64,000 nt of DNA from assembly GCF_031326205.1 (NCBI RefSeq), contig NZ_CP133721.1, positions 2,108,001 through 2,172,000 on the forward strand. The letters run 5' to 3'. The notes under the pieces were generated by a model that was not told the origin of the DNA, made no database searches, and saw only the letters and a program-made list of their open reading frames with translations. The stretch comes from Flavobacterium sp. 20NA77.7 (GTDB taxonomy: Bacteria > Bacteroidota > Bacteroidia > Flavobacteriales > Flavobacteriaceae). Made by a program: the position numbers and the translations under genes. Below, piece by piece: positions 35,944 through 45,889 of the stretch (its first letter is position 1; every line of letters begins with the position of its first letter).

Positions 35944-36963
35944 TTACGTTGTCGTAGATTCTCTAAAAACTAAATTTGTTTCGATAATTTCGGTAGTGTA
36001 TTGTTCGTCTTCTTCTTCTTTCTCTAAACGGTCAATTAATATTTTGGCTGCCTTTTGGCCCATCTTAATTCCATTTTGACTCACTGTTGTAATTGTTGGT
36101 GTAGAAAATTGAGAAATAATACCATCTGTAAAACCAATAACAGCAATATCTACGGGCACTTTTTTACCTAATTTAAGTGCTGTTTTAATTGCAGTTACTG
36201 CAAATAATTCATTCACTGCAAAAACAGCATCAATTTCGTTGTTTTGCAACAACTCAGTAATGCTATCTTGGCAATGTTCAATATCTTCAATTTTAAGTAT
36301 TAAATGATTTTGAGCGGCTATTTTATGTTCCTTCAACGCTTTCAAATAGCCTTCTGTTCTTAATTTACCCACACTTACATAATCAACTGTAGTTATTAAA
36401 GCTATATTTTTATATTTTTTTTCTATGAAAAAGCTTACCGCATCATATGCTGCTTGTTGATCATCAATAATAACTTTATCACAAAATACGTCATTAGTAA
36501 TTCTGTCAAACAAGACTACAGGCATCCCTTGATTAATGACTTCTTCAATATGATGAAAGTCCTTTTTCTGCTGTGTTTCTTTAGACAAAGACATGATAAA
36601 GCCGTCTGTACTTCCGCTTGCTAGCATCTCTAAATTAATTACTTCTTTGTCAAAAGATTCGTCTGAAAGACAAACAATAACATTATATCCTTTCTCATTA
36701 GCCACTTGTTCAATTCCACTGATTACAGTTGCAAAAAAATGGTGTACAATTTCTGGAATAATGATTCCTATTGTCTTTGTTTTTTTATTTTTTAAGCTTA
36801 ATGCAATATTATTAGGCTTATAGTTATACAATTTCGCAAAAGCCTGAACTTTTTGCCTTGTTTCTTCACTAATTTCATGACTATCTCTTAACGACTTTGA
36901 GACTGTAGAAATTGAAATATCTAATTCTTTTGCAATTTGTTTAAGGGTGACTTTTCTTCTCAT
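35944..36963 (-). CDS. LacI-family transcriptional regulator of the glucan locus
   Basis: 339-residue LacI/GalR-type regulator. The N-terminal helix-turn-helix reads VTLKQIAKELDISISTVSKSL, followed by a hinge helix and a periplasmic-binding-protein-like ligand domain (TKTIGIIIPEIVHHFFATVI...). It lies between the catabolic arm and the divergent susC arm, so control of both by maltose or a derivative is likely. The matching operator candidate is the palindrome at 37066-37079. Bacteroides uses SusR instead of LacI for starch. Confidence 0.92.
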   Translation of the reverse strand: MRRKVTLKQIAKELDISISTVSKSLRDSHEISEETRQKVQAFAKLYNYKPNNIALSLKNKKTKTIGIIIPEIVHHFFATVISGIEQVANEKGYNVIVCLSDESFDKEVINLEMLASGSTDGFIMSLSKETQQKKDFHHIEEVINQGMPVVLFDRITNDVFCDKVIIDDQQAAYDAVSFFIEKKYKNIALITTVDYVSVGKLRTEGYLKALKEHKIAAQNHLILKIEDIEHCQDSITELLQNNEIDAVFAVNELFAVTAIKTALKLGKKVPVDIAVIGFTDGIISQFSTPTITTVSQNGIKMGQKAAKILIDRLEKEEEDEQYTTEIIETNLVFRESTTT

Positions 36964-37065
36964 TTTACAATTGTCTATTTTCAGATTCCTAAATTAAGCT
37001 TTTAAAAATTATTTAGTGCGTAATTTTTAAGCTAATTATTAATAAAATAACTAAAGTTTTCAACA

Positions 37066-37101
37066 CGAAAACGTTTTCGAAGTAGTTTTTTTAGGGCCCT
37101 A
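37066..37101. promoter_or_regulatory. LacI-type operator upstream of susC, plus a second palindrome
   Basis: CGAAAACGTTTTCG (37066-37079) is a perfect 14-base palindrome with the central CG step typical of LacI/GalR-family operators. A second perfect palindrome, TAGGGCCCTA (37092-37101), follows 12 bases later and stands out by GC content. Both lie about 90-125 bases before the susC ATG, next to the LacI-family gene. Confidence 0.7.
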
Positions 37102-37189
37102 CTTTTTTTTGTTAAAATTTTACATAAATTTAACATTCGAAGTGAATTTATAAGCAATTAAAAACAGACAATTAACTTAAACATTTTGT

Positions 37190-40144
37190 ATGAAAACTAT
37201 GCTAAAAAAAATGCTATTTTTTATGCTTATGCTACCTTTAGGAGTTTTGGCTCAAAACACCTTAAAAGGTAAGGTTGTTAACAGTTCAAATGGACAACCA
37301 TTAGCAAGCGTAACTGTATCTGTAAAAGGTACTGCAACAGCAACACAAACAGATGATTCTGGTTCTTTTGTGTTGAAGAATATTAAAAATGGCGCAACGC
37401 TTAATTTTGCCTTTATTGGATTTAAAGCGGAAAGCCTTGTCTACTCTGGACAAAAAGAAGTAACTGTACAACTAACTGAAGAAAACAAAGCAATTGAAGA
37501 AGTTGTAGTTCAAGTAGGTTATGGAGCTGTTAAAAAGAAAGACGCAACAGGTGCTGTTGACGTAGTAACCGCAAAAGACTTTAATAGAGGATTCAACTCT
37601 AATGTTGAAGGACTATTAAACGGTCGAGTAGCTGGTGTTGTTATCACACAAGGCGGTAGACCAGGTGATGGTGCTGCTATTAGAATTAGAGGTGGTGCTT
37701 CATTAAATGCATCTAATGATCCTTTAATTGTGTTGGATGGTGTGCCAATAATAAACGGTTTAAACACTATTAATCCAAATGACATTGAAAGTTTTTCAAT
37801 ATTGAAAGATGCTTCTGCAACGGCTATCTATGGTAATCAAGGCTCAAATGGAGTGATTTTAATAACTACTAAAAAAGGCGCAAGAGGAGATGTAAAAGTA
37901 AACATGAGTACTACATTTACCGTAAATACTTTGGCAAAAAAAGTGAATACTACTTCTGCAGCTGATTTTAGAGCCTTTATGGTAAATCCTGCTAATATTA
38001 GTGCTTATGGTATTGATCCTACACGAGTAGCTAGAATGGGTAATGCAAATACAGATTGGCAAGACCAAATTTTTTCAAATTCAGTTACAGTAGACAACAA
38101 TATGTCTATACGTGGCGCTATGTTTAAAAGTGTTCCAACTAGCTTCTCTTTTGGAAATTCAAATATTCCAGGGATATTAAACACATCTAGCTTTAATAGA
38201 ACTACTTCTGCCTTGAGAATGACTCCTTCATTTTTTAAAGATCATTTAAAAGTAGCTGTTAACGCTAACTACTCTTTAATTAAAGAAAGATTTGCTGACG
38301 AAGGCGCTATTTCTGACGCTATCAACTTTGATCCTACGCAGCCTGTTTATTCGGCAAACTCTCCGTTTGGAGGATACAATGAGTGGATGAACGGAACTTC
38401 TCCTATATTATTAGCTACAGACAACCCGGTAGCAAAATTAAATCAAAGAAGTAATTATGGATGGACTAACAGATATTTTGGAAATATTCAATTAGATTAT
38501 AAATTCCACTTTTTACCTGAATTAAAAGCAACAGTGGTTGCTGGTTTAGATAGATCTAATTTTAATTATGATAATAAATTAAGCAATCAAAGTATTAACG
38601 GTTATTTAGTGGGAGGGAATCCACTTAATAATAACGGAAGTTATGGCTTTGGTTGGAGTAGAAGTTCAAGAAAGGTATTAGACGTTTATTTAAACTATGC
38701 TAAAGTTTTTGGAGATATATCTGTAGATGTTACTGCAGGGCACTCGTATCAAGAAACTGGAAATAGATTATTTAATTCCGGAAATGTAGCAGATCCAAAT
38801 AATACTATTACATCTTTAAACACTAGACTAAATCCTACAAGCAAATTAGAATCTTATTTTGGTAGAGCTAATTTAGGTTACAAAGAGAAGTATTTATTGA
38901 CGTTGAATGTTAGAAATGACATGACAAACAACTTTAGTAAAGCAAACCGTTCTGCATTTTTCCCAGGAATGGCAGCTGCATGGGTAGCTTCTAAAGAAGA
39001 TTTCTTAGCAGGAAACAAAACCTTAACGAATTTAAAAGTTAGATTTGGATGGGGTGTGACTGGTCAACAAGACATGCCAACTAATTTCTCTTATATTCCT
39101 CAATATTCTACAGCAAGTAATGGTTCTTTCTATACATTTGGAAACACTATCATTTCTCCTGTTAGTCCTCAGTTCTACTCTGAAACAATCAAATGGGAAG
39201 AAACTACAACTACAAATGTGGGTGTGGATTATGAATTATTTGGAAAAGTTAGAGGTACTGTTGACGTGTATAAAAAACACACTAAAGATTTGTTAGCTTA
39301 TGTAGCTTATCCTGACGGCGCAAACTTATCAAACTATGGACCAAGAAACTTTGGTGACTTGGAAATCAAAGGGGTTGAGTTATCATTAAATACAGATTTA
39401 ATCAAATCAAAAGATTTAAACTGGAATGTTAACTTTAACGCAAACTACCAAGACAGAAAAATTACCGCTACAGCTATTGATGGAACTGGAGCAGCTGGAT
39501 TTACTACAGGTGGAATTGCAGGAGGTGTAGGTAATACAATTCAAATCCACAGCACAGGTTATGCACCGAATTCGTTCTGGGTATATGAGCAAGTCTATGG
39601 TACGAATGGAAAACCACTTGAAGGTGTGTATGTAGACAGAAATGGTGATGGTAACATTGACACAAAAGACATGTACCAATACAAAAAACCATATGCTGAC
39701 TTTACATTTGGATTATTATCTAATTTAAGCTACAAACACTGGGATTTCTCAATGTCTTGGAGAGCTAGTTTAGGAAACTACATGTATGACAATATTGGTT
39801 CTTCAAAAGGCTATTTAGCAAACTCAACTAGCCAAATTACACCTTTAAACAACATTAATCCTAGCTTCTTCGAAACAGGGTTTGTTAGCGAAGGAAACAA
39901 CAGATATTTTTCTGATTATTATGTTAAAAATGCATCATTTATTAAGTTAGATAATATTTCTTTAGCTTATAATTTCCCTGATGCGTTAGGAAAAGCAACT
40001 AATTTGAAATTTAACTTTGGTGTTCAAAATGCTTTAGTACTTACTAAATACAAAGGAATTGATCCGGAAATATTTAGCGGAATAGATAATACTATTTATC
40101 CAAGAGCAAGAATGTTTGTACTAGGTTGTAATGTTAACTTCTAA
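37190..40144 (+). CDS. susC: SusC-like TonB-dependent outer-membrane receptor
   Basis: 984-residue outer-membrane importer for malto-oligosaccharides working with SusD. The N-terminus has a signal peptide ending at VLAQ, then a carboxypeptidase-like regulatory domain (LKGKVVNSSNGQPLASVTVSVKG...), the SusC signature (VVVQVGYGAVKKKDATGAV), a plug (GRVAGVVITQGG... IRIRGGASLNASNDPLIVLDGVP) and a 22-strand-type barrel ending in VNF. It is divergent from the LacI-family gene and heads the susC-susD-susE operon. Confidence 0.95.
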   Translation: MKTMLKKMLFFMLMLPLGVLAQNTLKGKVVNSSNGQPLASVTVSVKGTATATQTDDSGSFVLKNIKNGATLNFAFIGFKAESLVYSGQKEVTVQLTEENKAIEEVVVQVGYGAVKKKDATGAVDVVTAKDFNRGFNSNVEGLLNGRVAGVVITQGGRPGDGAAIRIRGGASLNASNDPLIVLDGVPIINGLNTINPNDIESFSILKDASATAIYGNQGSNGVILITTKKGARGDVKVNMSTTFTVNTLAKKVNTTSAADFRAFMVNPANISAYGIDPTRVARMGNANTDWQDQIFSNSVTVDNNMSIRGAMFKSVPTSFSFGNSNIPGILNTSSFNRTTSALRMTPSFFKDHLKVAVNANYSLIKERFADEGAISDAINFDPTQPVYSANSPFGGYNEWMNGTSPILLATDNPVAKLNQRSNYGWTNRYFGNIQLDYKFHFLPELKATVVAGLDRSNFNYDNKLSNQSINGYLVGGNPLNNNGSYGFGWSRSSRKVLDVYLNYAKVFGDISVDVTAGHSYQETGNRLFNSGNVADPNNTITSLNTRLNPTSKLESYFGRANLGYKEKYLLTLNVRNDMTNNFSKANRSAFFPGMAAAWVASKEDFLAGNKTLTNLKVRFGWGVTGQQDMPTNFSYIPQYSTASNGSFYTFGNTIISPVSPQFYSETIKWEETTTTNVGVDYELFGKVRGTVDVYKKHTKDLLAYVAYPDGANLSNYGPRNFGDLEIKGVELSLNTDLIKSKDLNWNVNFNANYQDRKITATAIDGTGAAGFTTGGIAGGVGNTIQIHSTGYAPNSFWVYEQVYGTNGKPLEGVYVDRNGDGNIDTKDMYQYKKPYADFTFGLLSNLSYKHWDFSMSWRASLGNYMYDNIGSSKGYLANSTSQITPLNNINPSFFETGFVSEGNNRYFSDYYVKNASFIKLDNISLAYNFPDALGKATNLKFNFGVQNALVLTKYKGIDPEIFSGIDNTIYPRARMFVLGCNVNF

Positions 40145-40154
40145 TAAAAAGACT

Positions 40155-41738
40155 ATGAAAAATATTAAATATTTAAAATCTTTATTCTTCATTTTTATAG
40201 GTTCTTTTGCTTTTTATTCATGTACAAATGAATTAGACACAAATGAATTAGATGAAGATGTGTTCTCATCAGAACAATTCTATCAAGATGAGAACTCTTA
40301 CAAACAATTTTTATCTAAATTATATTTAGGTTTAGCTGCTTCTGGACAAGGAGGTCCTAATGGAGCACCAGACATCAATGGTATTGATGGTGGTTTTGGT
40401 CAATACTTAAGAGCTTACTGGGTATTAAATGAAGTGCCTACAGATGAAGCTGTAATTGGTTGGGCTGATGGTAACTTACCTTCATTAAACACACATACGT
40501 GGGGTTCAAATAACGAATTCATTTATGCTATGTTCTCTAGAGGAATGTATCAAGTTTCATTATGTAATGAGTTCTTAAGACAAACTACTGATGAGAAATT
40601 AAGCAGTAGAAACGTATCAGCAACTACAAGAGCACAAATTGTAAACTTTAGAGCAGAGGCTCGTTTCTTAAGAGCATTTTCTTACTGGCACTTAATGGAT
40701 ATGTTTGGTAACATTCCATTTACAACTGAAAATGACCCTGTTGGTTATTTATTACCTCCTCAAAAAGACAGAGCTTTTATGTTTAATTTTATCACTAGCG
40801 AATTAAACGCTATCCAAGGTGACTTAAAAGATTCTCAAGCTAATGAGTACGGTAGAATTGATAAAATTGCTGCTAAAATGTTATTAGCAAAAGTATATTT
40901 AAATGCACAAGTATATATTGGGCAAGCTAAATATACAGAAGCAGCACAAGAATTAAATACTGTTTTAGCTTCTTCTTATTCCTTGACTCCAAATAGTTAT
41001 GCTAAAATATTTATGGCAGACAACGATATCAATGGCGCTCAAAATGAAATCATTTTCCCTATCAGATATTCTGGAACAAGTACACAAACTTATGGAGGAA
41101 CAACTTTCATTATTCACGCTGCAATAGGTGGAAACATGAATGGATCTGATTATGGTGTTAATGGTGGCTGGTGGGGTCTAAGAACTCGTCCAGAATTCTA
41201 CAACAAATTCTCAGGAGATGCTAGAGGTATGTTCCACACAAGTGGTCAACAATTAAACATCAATAGCATTGGTAACTTTACAGATGGATATGCTGTTGGT
41301 AAATTTAAAAATGTGAAATCTACAGGAGGTGCTGGTTCAGACGCTCAAGGTAATTTTGCAGATACCGATTTCCCTGTTTTCCGTTTAGCTGATGCTTACT
41401 TAATGTATGCTGAATTAGCAGTAAGAGGAGTTGGAAGTTTAAGTCAAGCAACTACTTATGTAAATGCTTTAAGAACTAGAGCTGGTGTTGCAACTGTAAA
41501 CCAAAGTGCGTTAACTTTAGATTTCATTCTTGATGAAAGAGGAAGAGAATTGTACTGGGAAGGACACAGAAGACAAGACTTAATACGTTTCGGTAAATTT
41601 ACAGGTAGTTCTTACATTTGGCAATGGAAAGGTAATGTACAAACTGGAGCAAGTATAGATGATAAATTCAAAGTATTCCCTATACCTGCAACAGCAATTG
41701 GATCTAACCCAACATTACAACAAAACACTGGTTATTAA
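40155..41738 (+). CDS. susD: SusD/RagB-family starch-binding lipoprotein
   Basis: 527 residues from ATG 40155 (MKNIKYLKSLFFIF). The in-frame ATG at 40131 lies inside susC and would spoil the signal. The lipobox FYSC marks a surface lipoprotein. The TPR-like helices and landmarks FRAEARFLRAFSYWHLMDMFG and ILDERGRELYWEGHRRQDLIRFG are diagnostic of SusD. It forms the lid of the SusC channel and binds glucan. The spacing to susC is 10 bases. Confidence 0.95.
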   Translation: MKNIKYLKSLFFIFIGSFAFYSCTNELDTNELDEDVFSSEQFYQDENSYKQFLSKLYLGLAASGQGGPNGAPDINGIDGGFGQYLRAYWVLNEVPTDEAVIGWADGNLPSLNTHTWGSNNEFIYAMFSRGMYQVSLCNEFLRQTTDEKLSSRNVSATTRAQIVNFRAEARFLRAFSYWHLMDMFGNIPFTTENDPVGYLLPPQKDRAFMFNFITSELNAIQGDLKDSQANEYGRIDKIAAKMLLAKVYLNAQVYIGQAKYTEAAQELNTVLASSYSLTPNSYAKIFMADNDINGAQNEIIFPIRYSGTSTQTYGGTTFIIHAAIGGNMNGSDYGVNGGWWGLRTRPEFYNKFSGDARGMFHTSGQQLNINSIGNFTDGYAVGKFKNVKSTGGAGSDAQGNFADTDFPVFRLADAYLMYAELAVRGVGSLSQATTYVNALRTRAGVATVNQSALTLDFILDERGRELYWEGHRRQDLIRFGKFTGSSYIWQWKGNVQTGASIDDKFKVFPIPATAIGSNPTLQQNTGY

Positions 41739-41755
41739 AATTTTTAACCCAAAAA

Positions 41756-42916
41756 ATGAAAAAAATGAAAAAAATATTTTTAACTGTATTAATGGGAGCT
41801 CTTGCTTCATTGTCTTCATGTAGTGATGAAACCTTTGATCCTGTTGCTTCAAACAGCACAATAAATTTAACTGCTCCAACAGGTGGGTCATTTGTTTTAA
41901 GTGCTGCTTCAGCTGGTTCAACTGCTACAACAGTAAAATGGACAAGCGCTGATTTTGGTTTTAACGCTGCGGTTACTTATTCGCTACAAGCTGTAAAAAG
42001 TAATCAAACGTTTACAGCTACATCTGGAAGTTTCCCATTAGGAACTTTTTCTTCTACTCAAAGTAGTCTAGAAAAAGCTTTAACGCAAAGACAATTAAAC
42101 AACTTAATTTTATCTGCAAACGGTAACATTGGTACTGCTGAAACATTTAAAATTAGAGTTATTGGAAGACCTTCAACTCAGTTGTCTTCATCTACAAATG
42201 GTGTAGTTGCAATTTCTAATGAAGTTACTATCACTGTTACTCCTTATGACACATTTGATGAGTTTAACAGAATTTATGTTCCGGGAAGCTATCAAAGTGC
42301 GAGTGGATATGGTAACAGCTGGTCTCCCGACCACGCAAATGTAGCAAAATTATTCTCTCCAAATAACGATGGAAATTATGAAGGTTTTGTTTGGATGAAT
42401 GAAGCAACGCCTAATTTTAAATTTACTCCGGGACCATCTTGGTCTGGCGATAGAGGTGATGTAAATTCTTCTGGAAATACTGGAAATTTAGCTTCTCCTG
42501 GCAACAATATACAACCAGTAGATGGTGCAGGAACGTATTTCTTCCAAGTTAATTGGAACAATAATACGTATGTAATGTCAAAAAGACAAGTAGCAATTAT
42601 TGGTGCTGCAACGCCTAATGGATGGGGCACTCCAACTTACATGACTTTTGATACAAATCCAGCTTCACCTTATTTCCAAATGTATAAAATTGATATTCAA
42701 TTAGCGAATGATGAATTCCTTATTAGAATGAAAGACGATTGGTCTGTTAAATTTGGTTCATTAAGTGGTGGTGTTGATAATGTAACTACTGGAGGTTCTC
42801 AATACAAAGTAAAATTAAACGGTGGTAACATGAAAATGCCAACCGCTGGTAATTACAGAGTTGTATTAGATATCAGAAATTCTGCAAATTATAATATAAG
42901 ATTTTATCCTATATAA
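41756..42916 (+). CDS. susE: SusE/SusF-like outer-membrane starch-binding lipoprotein
   Basis: 386 residues. The signal peptide ends in a lipobox (LSSC) and is followed by the SusE N-terminal domain (residues about 25-155; LTAPTGGSFVLSAASAGSTATTVKWTSADF split by short loops). Two starch-binding-like modules follow, with RIYVPGSYQ...W.PDHA and VAIIGAATPNGWGTPTYM. There is no enzyme motif. By family it holds starch at the cell surface for SusC/D. It lies 17 bases after susD, and a strong terminator follows. Confidence 0.88.
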   Translation: MKKMKKIFLTVLMGALASLSSCSDETFDPVASNSTINLTAPTGGSFVLSAASAGSTATTVKWTSADFGFNAAVTYSLQAVKSNQTFTATSGSFPLGTFSSTQSSLEKALTQRQLNNLILSANGNIGTAETFKIRVIGRPSTQLSSSTNGVVAISNEVTITVTPYDTFDEFNRIYVPGSYQSASGYGNSWSPDHANVAKLFSPNNDGNYEGFVWMNEATPNFKFTPGPSWSGDRGDVNSSGNTGNLASPGNNIQPVDGAGTYFFQVNWNNNTYVMSKRQVAIIGAATPNGWGTPTYMTFDTNPASPYFQMYKIDIQLANDEFLIRMKDDWSVKFGSLSGGVDNVTTGGSQYKVKLNGGNMKMPTAGNYRVVLDIRNSANYNIRFYPI

Positions 42917-42931
42917 TTTTTTAAGACTTTT

Positions 42932-42957
42932 AAAAGGCTGGAAATTTCCAGCCTTTT
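42932..42957 (+). terminator. Terminator after susE
   Basis: AAAAGGCTGGAA / TTCCAGCCTTTT separated by AT is a 12-base perfect stem followed by a T tract. It is only 16 bases before the next gene, so expression of the amylase needs read-through or a separate promoter, which I do not see. Confidence 0.85.
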
Positions 42958-42973
42958 TTAATAGTATTTAATT

Positions 42974-45856
42974 ATGAAAAAAATATTTTATTTAGCTACG
43001 CTACTGGTAACACACATCTTTTTTGGTCAAGTAAGCATTAGTCCTTATCCATTCGATGTTAATCAACAAATTACAATATCGGTAAACCTTGGTCAAAGTC
43101 AATGTAACTCAATACCCATTTCAGCAAACAAAGTATATATGCATGCGGGAATTGGTAATGATACGAATGCTTGGGGCTATAGTGTCGTTGGTAATTGGGG
43201 ATTAGATAATGGCGTTGGTTTAATGACAAATCAAGGAAATGGAGTTTGGAGTATTACATTAACTCCCAGTACTTATTTTAATTTAAATACTACACAACAA
43301 AATGCTGCTACAAAGATGGGATTGGTGTTTAGAAATGCTTCTGGTAGTCAAGAGATGAAAAATCCTCCAAGCTGTCAAGATTTCATTTATAATGTAGGGA
43401 ATTTTCAGGTCACACTTCTTTCACACACTGTAAACACATCCTATTTAATCAATTCTGGTTCAGACGTTAATATTGTAGCGCAAAATACAGGTGGTAATGC
43501 CACCTACTCTCTTACTGCAAATAATAGTCCCGTAAGTTGTTCTAATACAGTTACGAATTTTTTTACATGTTCAGACACAAATATTACTTCAAATAAAACA
43601 TATGTATTGTCTGCCACAATTGGTGCAACAACTATTACAAAACAATTTAATGTTATAGTTATTCCGAACGTCGTAAATGCCATGATGCCTACTGGTCTTG
43701 TAGATGGTATAAATTATGATGAATTTGATCCTACTAAAGTCACTTTAGTACTTAATGCGCCAGCAAAAGATTTTATTTATGTTGCGGGAAATTTTAATAA
43801 CTGGCAACCTACAACTGCACACTTAATGAAAAAAGACCCTACGACAGGTAAATACTGGCTTGAACTTACAAATCTTACTCCAAGTGCTGATTATGCTTAT
43901 CAATATTGGATTTGTGACAATACAAACAGGCCTGCTAATTCACCAGCTATAGTAAAAACAGCAGATCCATTTTCTACTTTAGTACTCTCCCCTTATGATG
44001 ATTCAGAAATTATAAATTTAGGCGTATATCCTGGTTTACCTACCTACAATTTAATAGCGGCTGGGCAAGAACGAGAAGTTACTTACTTCAAAACAGGAGA
44101 AACACCCTACGCATGGAGTACATCTTCACAAAATTTTACTAAACCAAGCAAAAAAGATTTGGTTATTTATGAAGTATTAGTTCGTGATTTTGATACAAAT
44201 AGAACCTATCAAGACCTTATAAATAAAATCAATCATTTCAAAAACTTAGGAATTAATGCAATACAATTAATGCCTGTTATGGAATTTGAAGGAAATGAAA
44301 GTTGGGGTTATAACACCGTATATCATTTAGCCTTAGATAAGCGCTATGGCCCTCCAAATAAATTAAAAGAATTTGTTGACTTATGCCATCAAAATGGAAT
44401 TGCTGTAATCTTAGATGTTGCATTAAACCATGTTTTTGGCCGTTCACCGTTAGTTAGAATGTGGATGCAAGATGCAGATAATGACGGCTGGGGAGATAGT
44501 GTGCCAACAACAACCGAAAATCCATACATCAACCAATATGCAAAACATTCGTATAGCGTTGGTAGTGATTTAAACCATTTCAATGAACCAAACAATCTAA
44601 CCAACACCTATGTGGTAAGAACTTTACAACAATGGATTCAAGAATTTAAAATTGATGGATTTAGATGGGATTTAACAAAAGGATTCACTAACCAATGTTC
44701 TGCTGGAGATGATGCTTGTACAAACGGTTATCGTTCAGACAGAGTAGCTAAAATGAAGTGGTATGCTGACAAACAATGGGAATTTGACCCAAATTCATAT
44801 GTAATATTTGAACATTTAGGAGTAGGTGGTTCTGCAACTGAAGAAGCAGAATGGGCTGCCTATAACGCTAATGGGAATACTAAAGGTATTATGTATTGGA
44901 AAAAAATGACTGATAATTATGCTAGTTTATTAAAAGGTAATTTTACGGATGTTTCAGGGGTAACAAATACCAATAACAGATGTATAGGTTATGCTGAAAG
45001 TCATGATGAGGAACGTATTTTATATAAAGCTATTAATGAAGCTGGACAAACACAAAATGATTTACCAAAAGCCTTAAAAAGAATGCAGACACTAGGCAGT
45101 GTGTTTTTTTTAGTTCCTGGACCTAAAATGATTTGGCACTTTAGCGAACTCGGATGGAATAATTCATTATGGCAATGCAGTAATGGTGCTGTGTCTTATT
45201 CAAGTCCTGACTGTAAACTAGATACAAAACCACAACCTCAATGGACAAGTCCTTGGCAAACGGACACTAACAGGCAAGATGTGTATTCGACTTTTTCAAA
45301 ACTAATAAAATTACGAACCACAGAAAATGTTTTCGAAAACGGACAACATCAATGGGATTTAACAACAACCGGAAAACCAAGATTAAGTGTTTGGAATGCA
45401 ACTACACCCCAAAGCACTTTAAGCTATGTATTAGCGCTAACAAACTTTTCTGATACTGATTATTTTCCTGCCGTGGGCTTCCCTTATACGGGAACATGGT
45501 ACAATTTAATGGATAATACTCCTGTAGTGGTAACAAACGTAAACATGCAAGTGCAAATTGAAGCTGGAGGTTTTAGAGTATATGGTAACCAACCTTTAGC
45601 GGCATTAAATCAAAATGGGTTTGAATCAGACAATCCACTGGTTTTATATCCAAATCCTACACGGACTAGTTTTTATCTTTCTCAAGATGTAGCTCAAGTT
45701 GAAATTTATACTATTAGTGGTCAACTTGTTAAGACTTACAATAACGTAATAGCACAAAACGAATTACCTATTGAATTTTTAGAAAATGGTGTTTATTTTG
45801 TTAAAATCAAAACTTCTGATGGTTTAGTGGAAACTAAAAAACTAATTAAAGAATAA
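42974..45856 (+). CDS. T9SS-secreted multidomain alpha-amylase (GH13)
   Basis: 960-residue enzyme that likely replaces SusG. Parts in order: signal peptide (ends near FFGQ), an N-terminal beta domain, an early-set/CBM48-like module (about 245-340; IYVAGNFNNWQP), the GH13 barrel with VILDVALNH, DGFRWDLTK (nucleophile D566), VIFEHLG (acid/base E613) and ESHDEER (D678), then a C-terminal type A T9SS sorting domain (about 880-960; VLYPNPTRTSF ... NGVYFVKI). In the last catalytic region ESHDE replaces the commoner NHD. The sorting tail predicts secretion to or beyond the cell surface rather than lipid anchoring. Confidence 0.92.
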   Translation: MKKIFYLATLLVTHIFFGQVSISPYPFDVNQQITISVNLGQSQCNSIPISANKVYMHAGIGNDTNAWGYSVVGNWGLDNGVGLMTNQGNGVWSITLTPSTYFNLNTTQQNAATKMGLVFRNASGSQEMKNPPSCQDFIYNVGNFQVTLLSHTVNTSYLINSGSDVNIVAQNTGGNATYSLTANNSPVSCSNTVTNFFTCSDTNITSNKTYVLSATIGATTITKQFNVIVIPNVVNAMMPTGLVDGINYDEFDPTKVTLVLNAPAKDFIYVAGNFNNWQPTTAHLMKKDPTTGKYWLELTNLTPSADYAYQYWICDNTNRPANSPAIVKTADPFSTLVLSPYDDSEIINLGVYPGLPTYNLIAAGQEREVTYFKTGETPYAWSTSSQNFTKPSKKDLVIYEVLVRDFDTNRTYQDLINKINHFKNLGINAIQLMPVMEFEGNESWGYNTVYHLALDKRYGPPNKLKEFVDLCHQNGIAVILDVALNHVFGRSPLVRMWMQDADNDGWGDSVPTTTENPYINQYAKHSYSVGSDLNHFNEPNNLTNTYVVRTLQQWIQEFKIDGFRWDLTKGFTNQCSAGDDACTNGYRSDRVAKMKWYADKQWEFDPNSYVIFEHLGVGGSATEEAEWAAYNANGNTKGIMYWKKMTDNYASLLKGNFTDVSGVTNTNNRCIGYAESHDEERILYKAINEAGQTQNDLPKALKRMQTLGSVFFLVPGPKMIWHFSELGWNNSLWQCSNGAVSYSSPDCKLDTKPQPQWTSPWQTDTNRQDVYSTFSKLIKLRTTENVFENGQHQWDLTTTGKPRLSVWNATTPQSTLSYVLALTNFSDTDYFPAVGFPYTGTWYNLMDNTPVVVTNVNMQVQIEAGGFRVYGNQPLAALNQNGFESDNPLVLYPNPTRTSFYLSQDVAQVEIYTISGQLVKTYNNVIAQNELPIEFLENGVYFVKIKTSDGLVETKKLIKE

Positions 45857-45889
45857 AAAAAAGCTGTCCAAAAATGGACAGCTTTTTTT
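45855..45889. terminator. Bidirectional terminator after the T9SS amylase
   Basis: GCTGTCCA / TGGACAGC with AAAA loop, extended by A and T tracts (45855-45889). It sits between convergent genes. Confidence 0.9.

Noticed and set aside
40131..40154. Earlier susD start at 40131
   Set aside because: That ATG lies inside the end of susC and would put polar residues before the lipoprotein signal; ATG 40155 gives a proper signal peptide.
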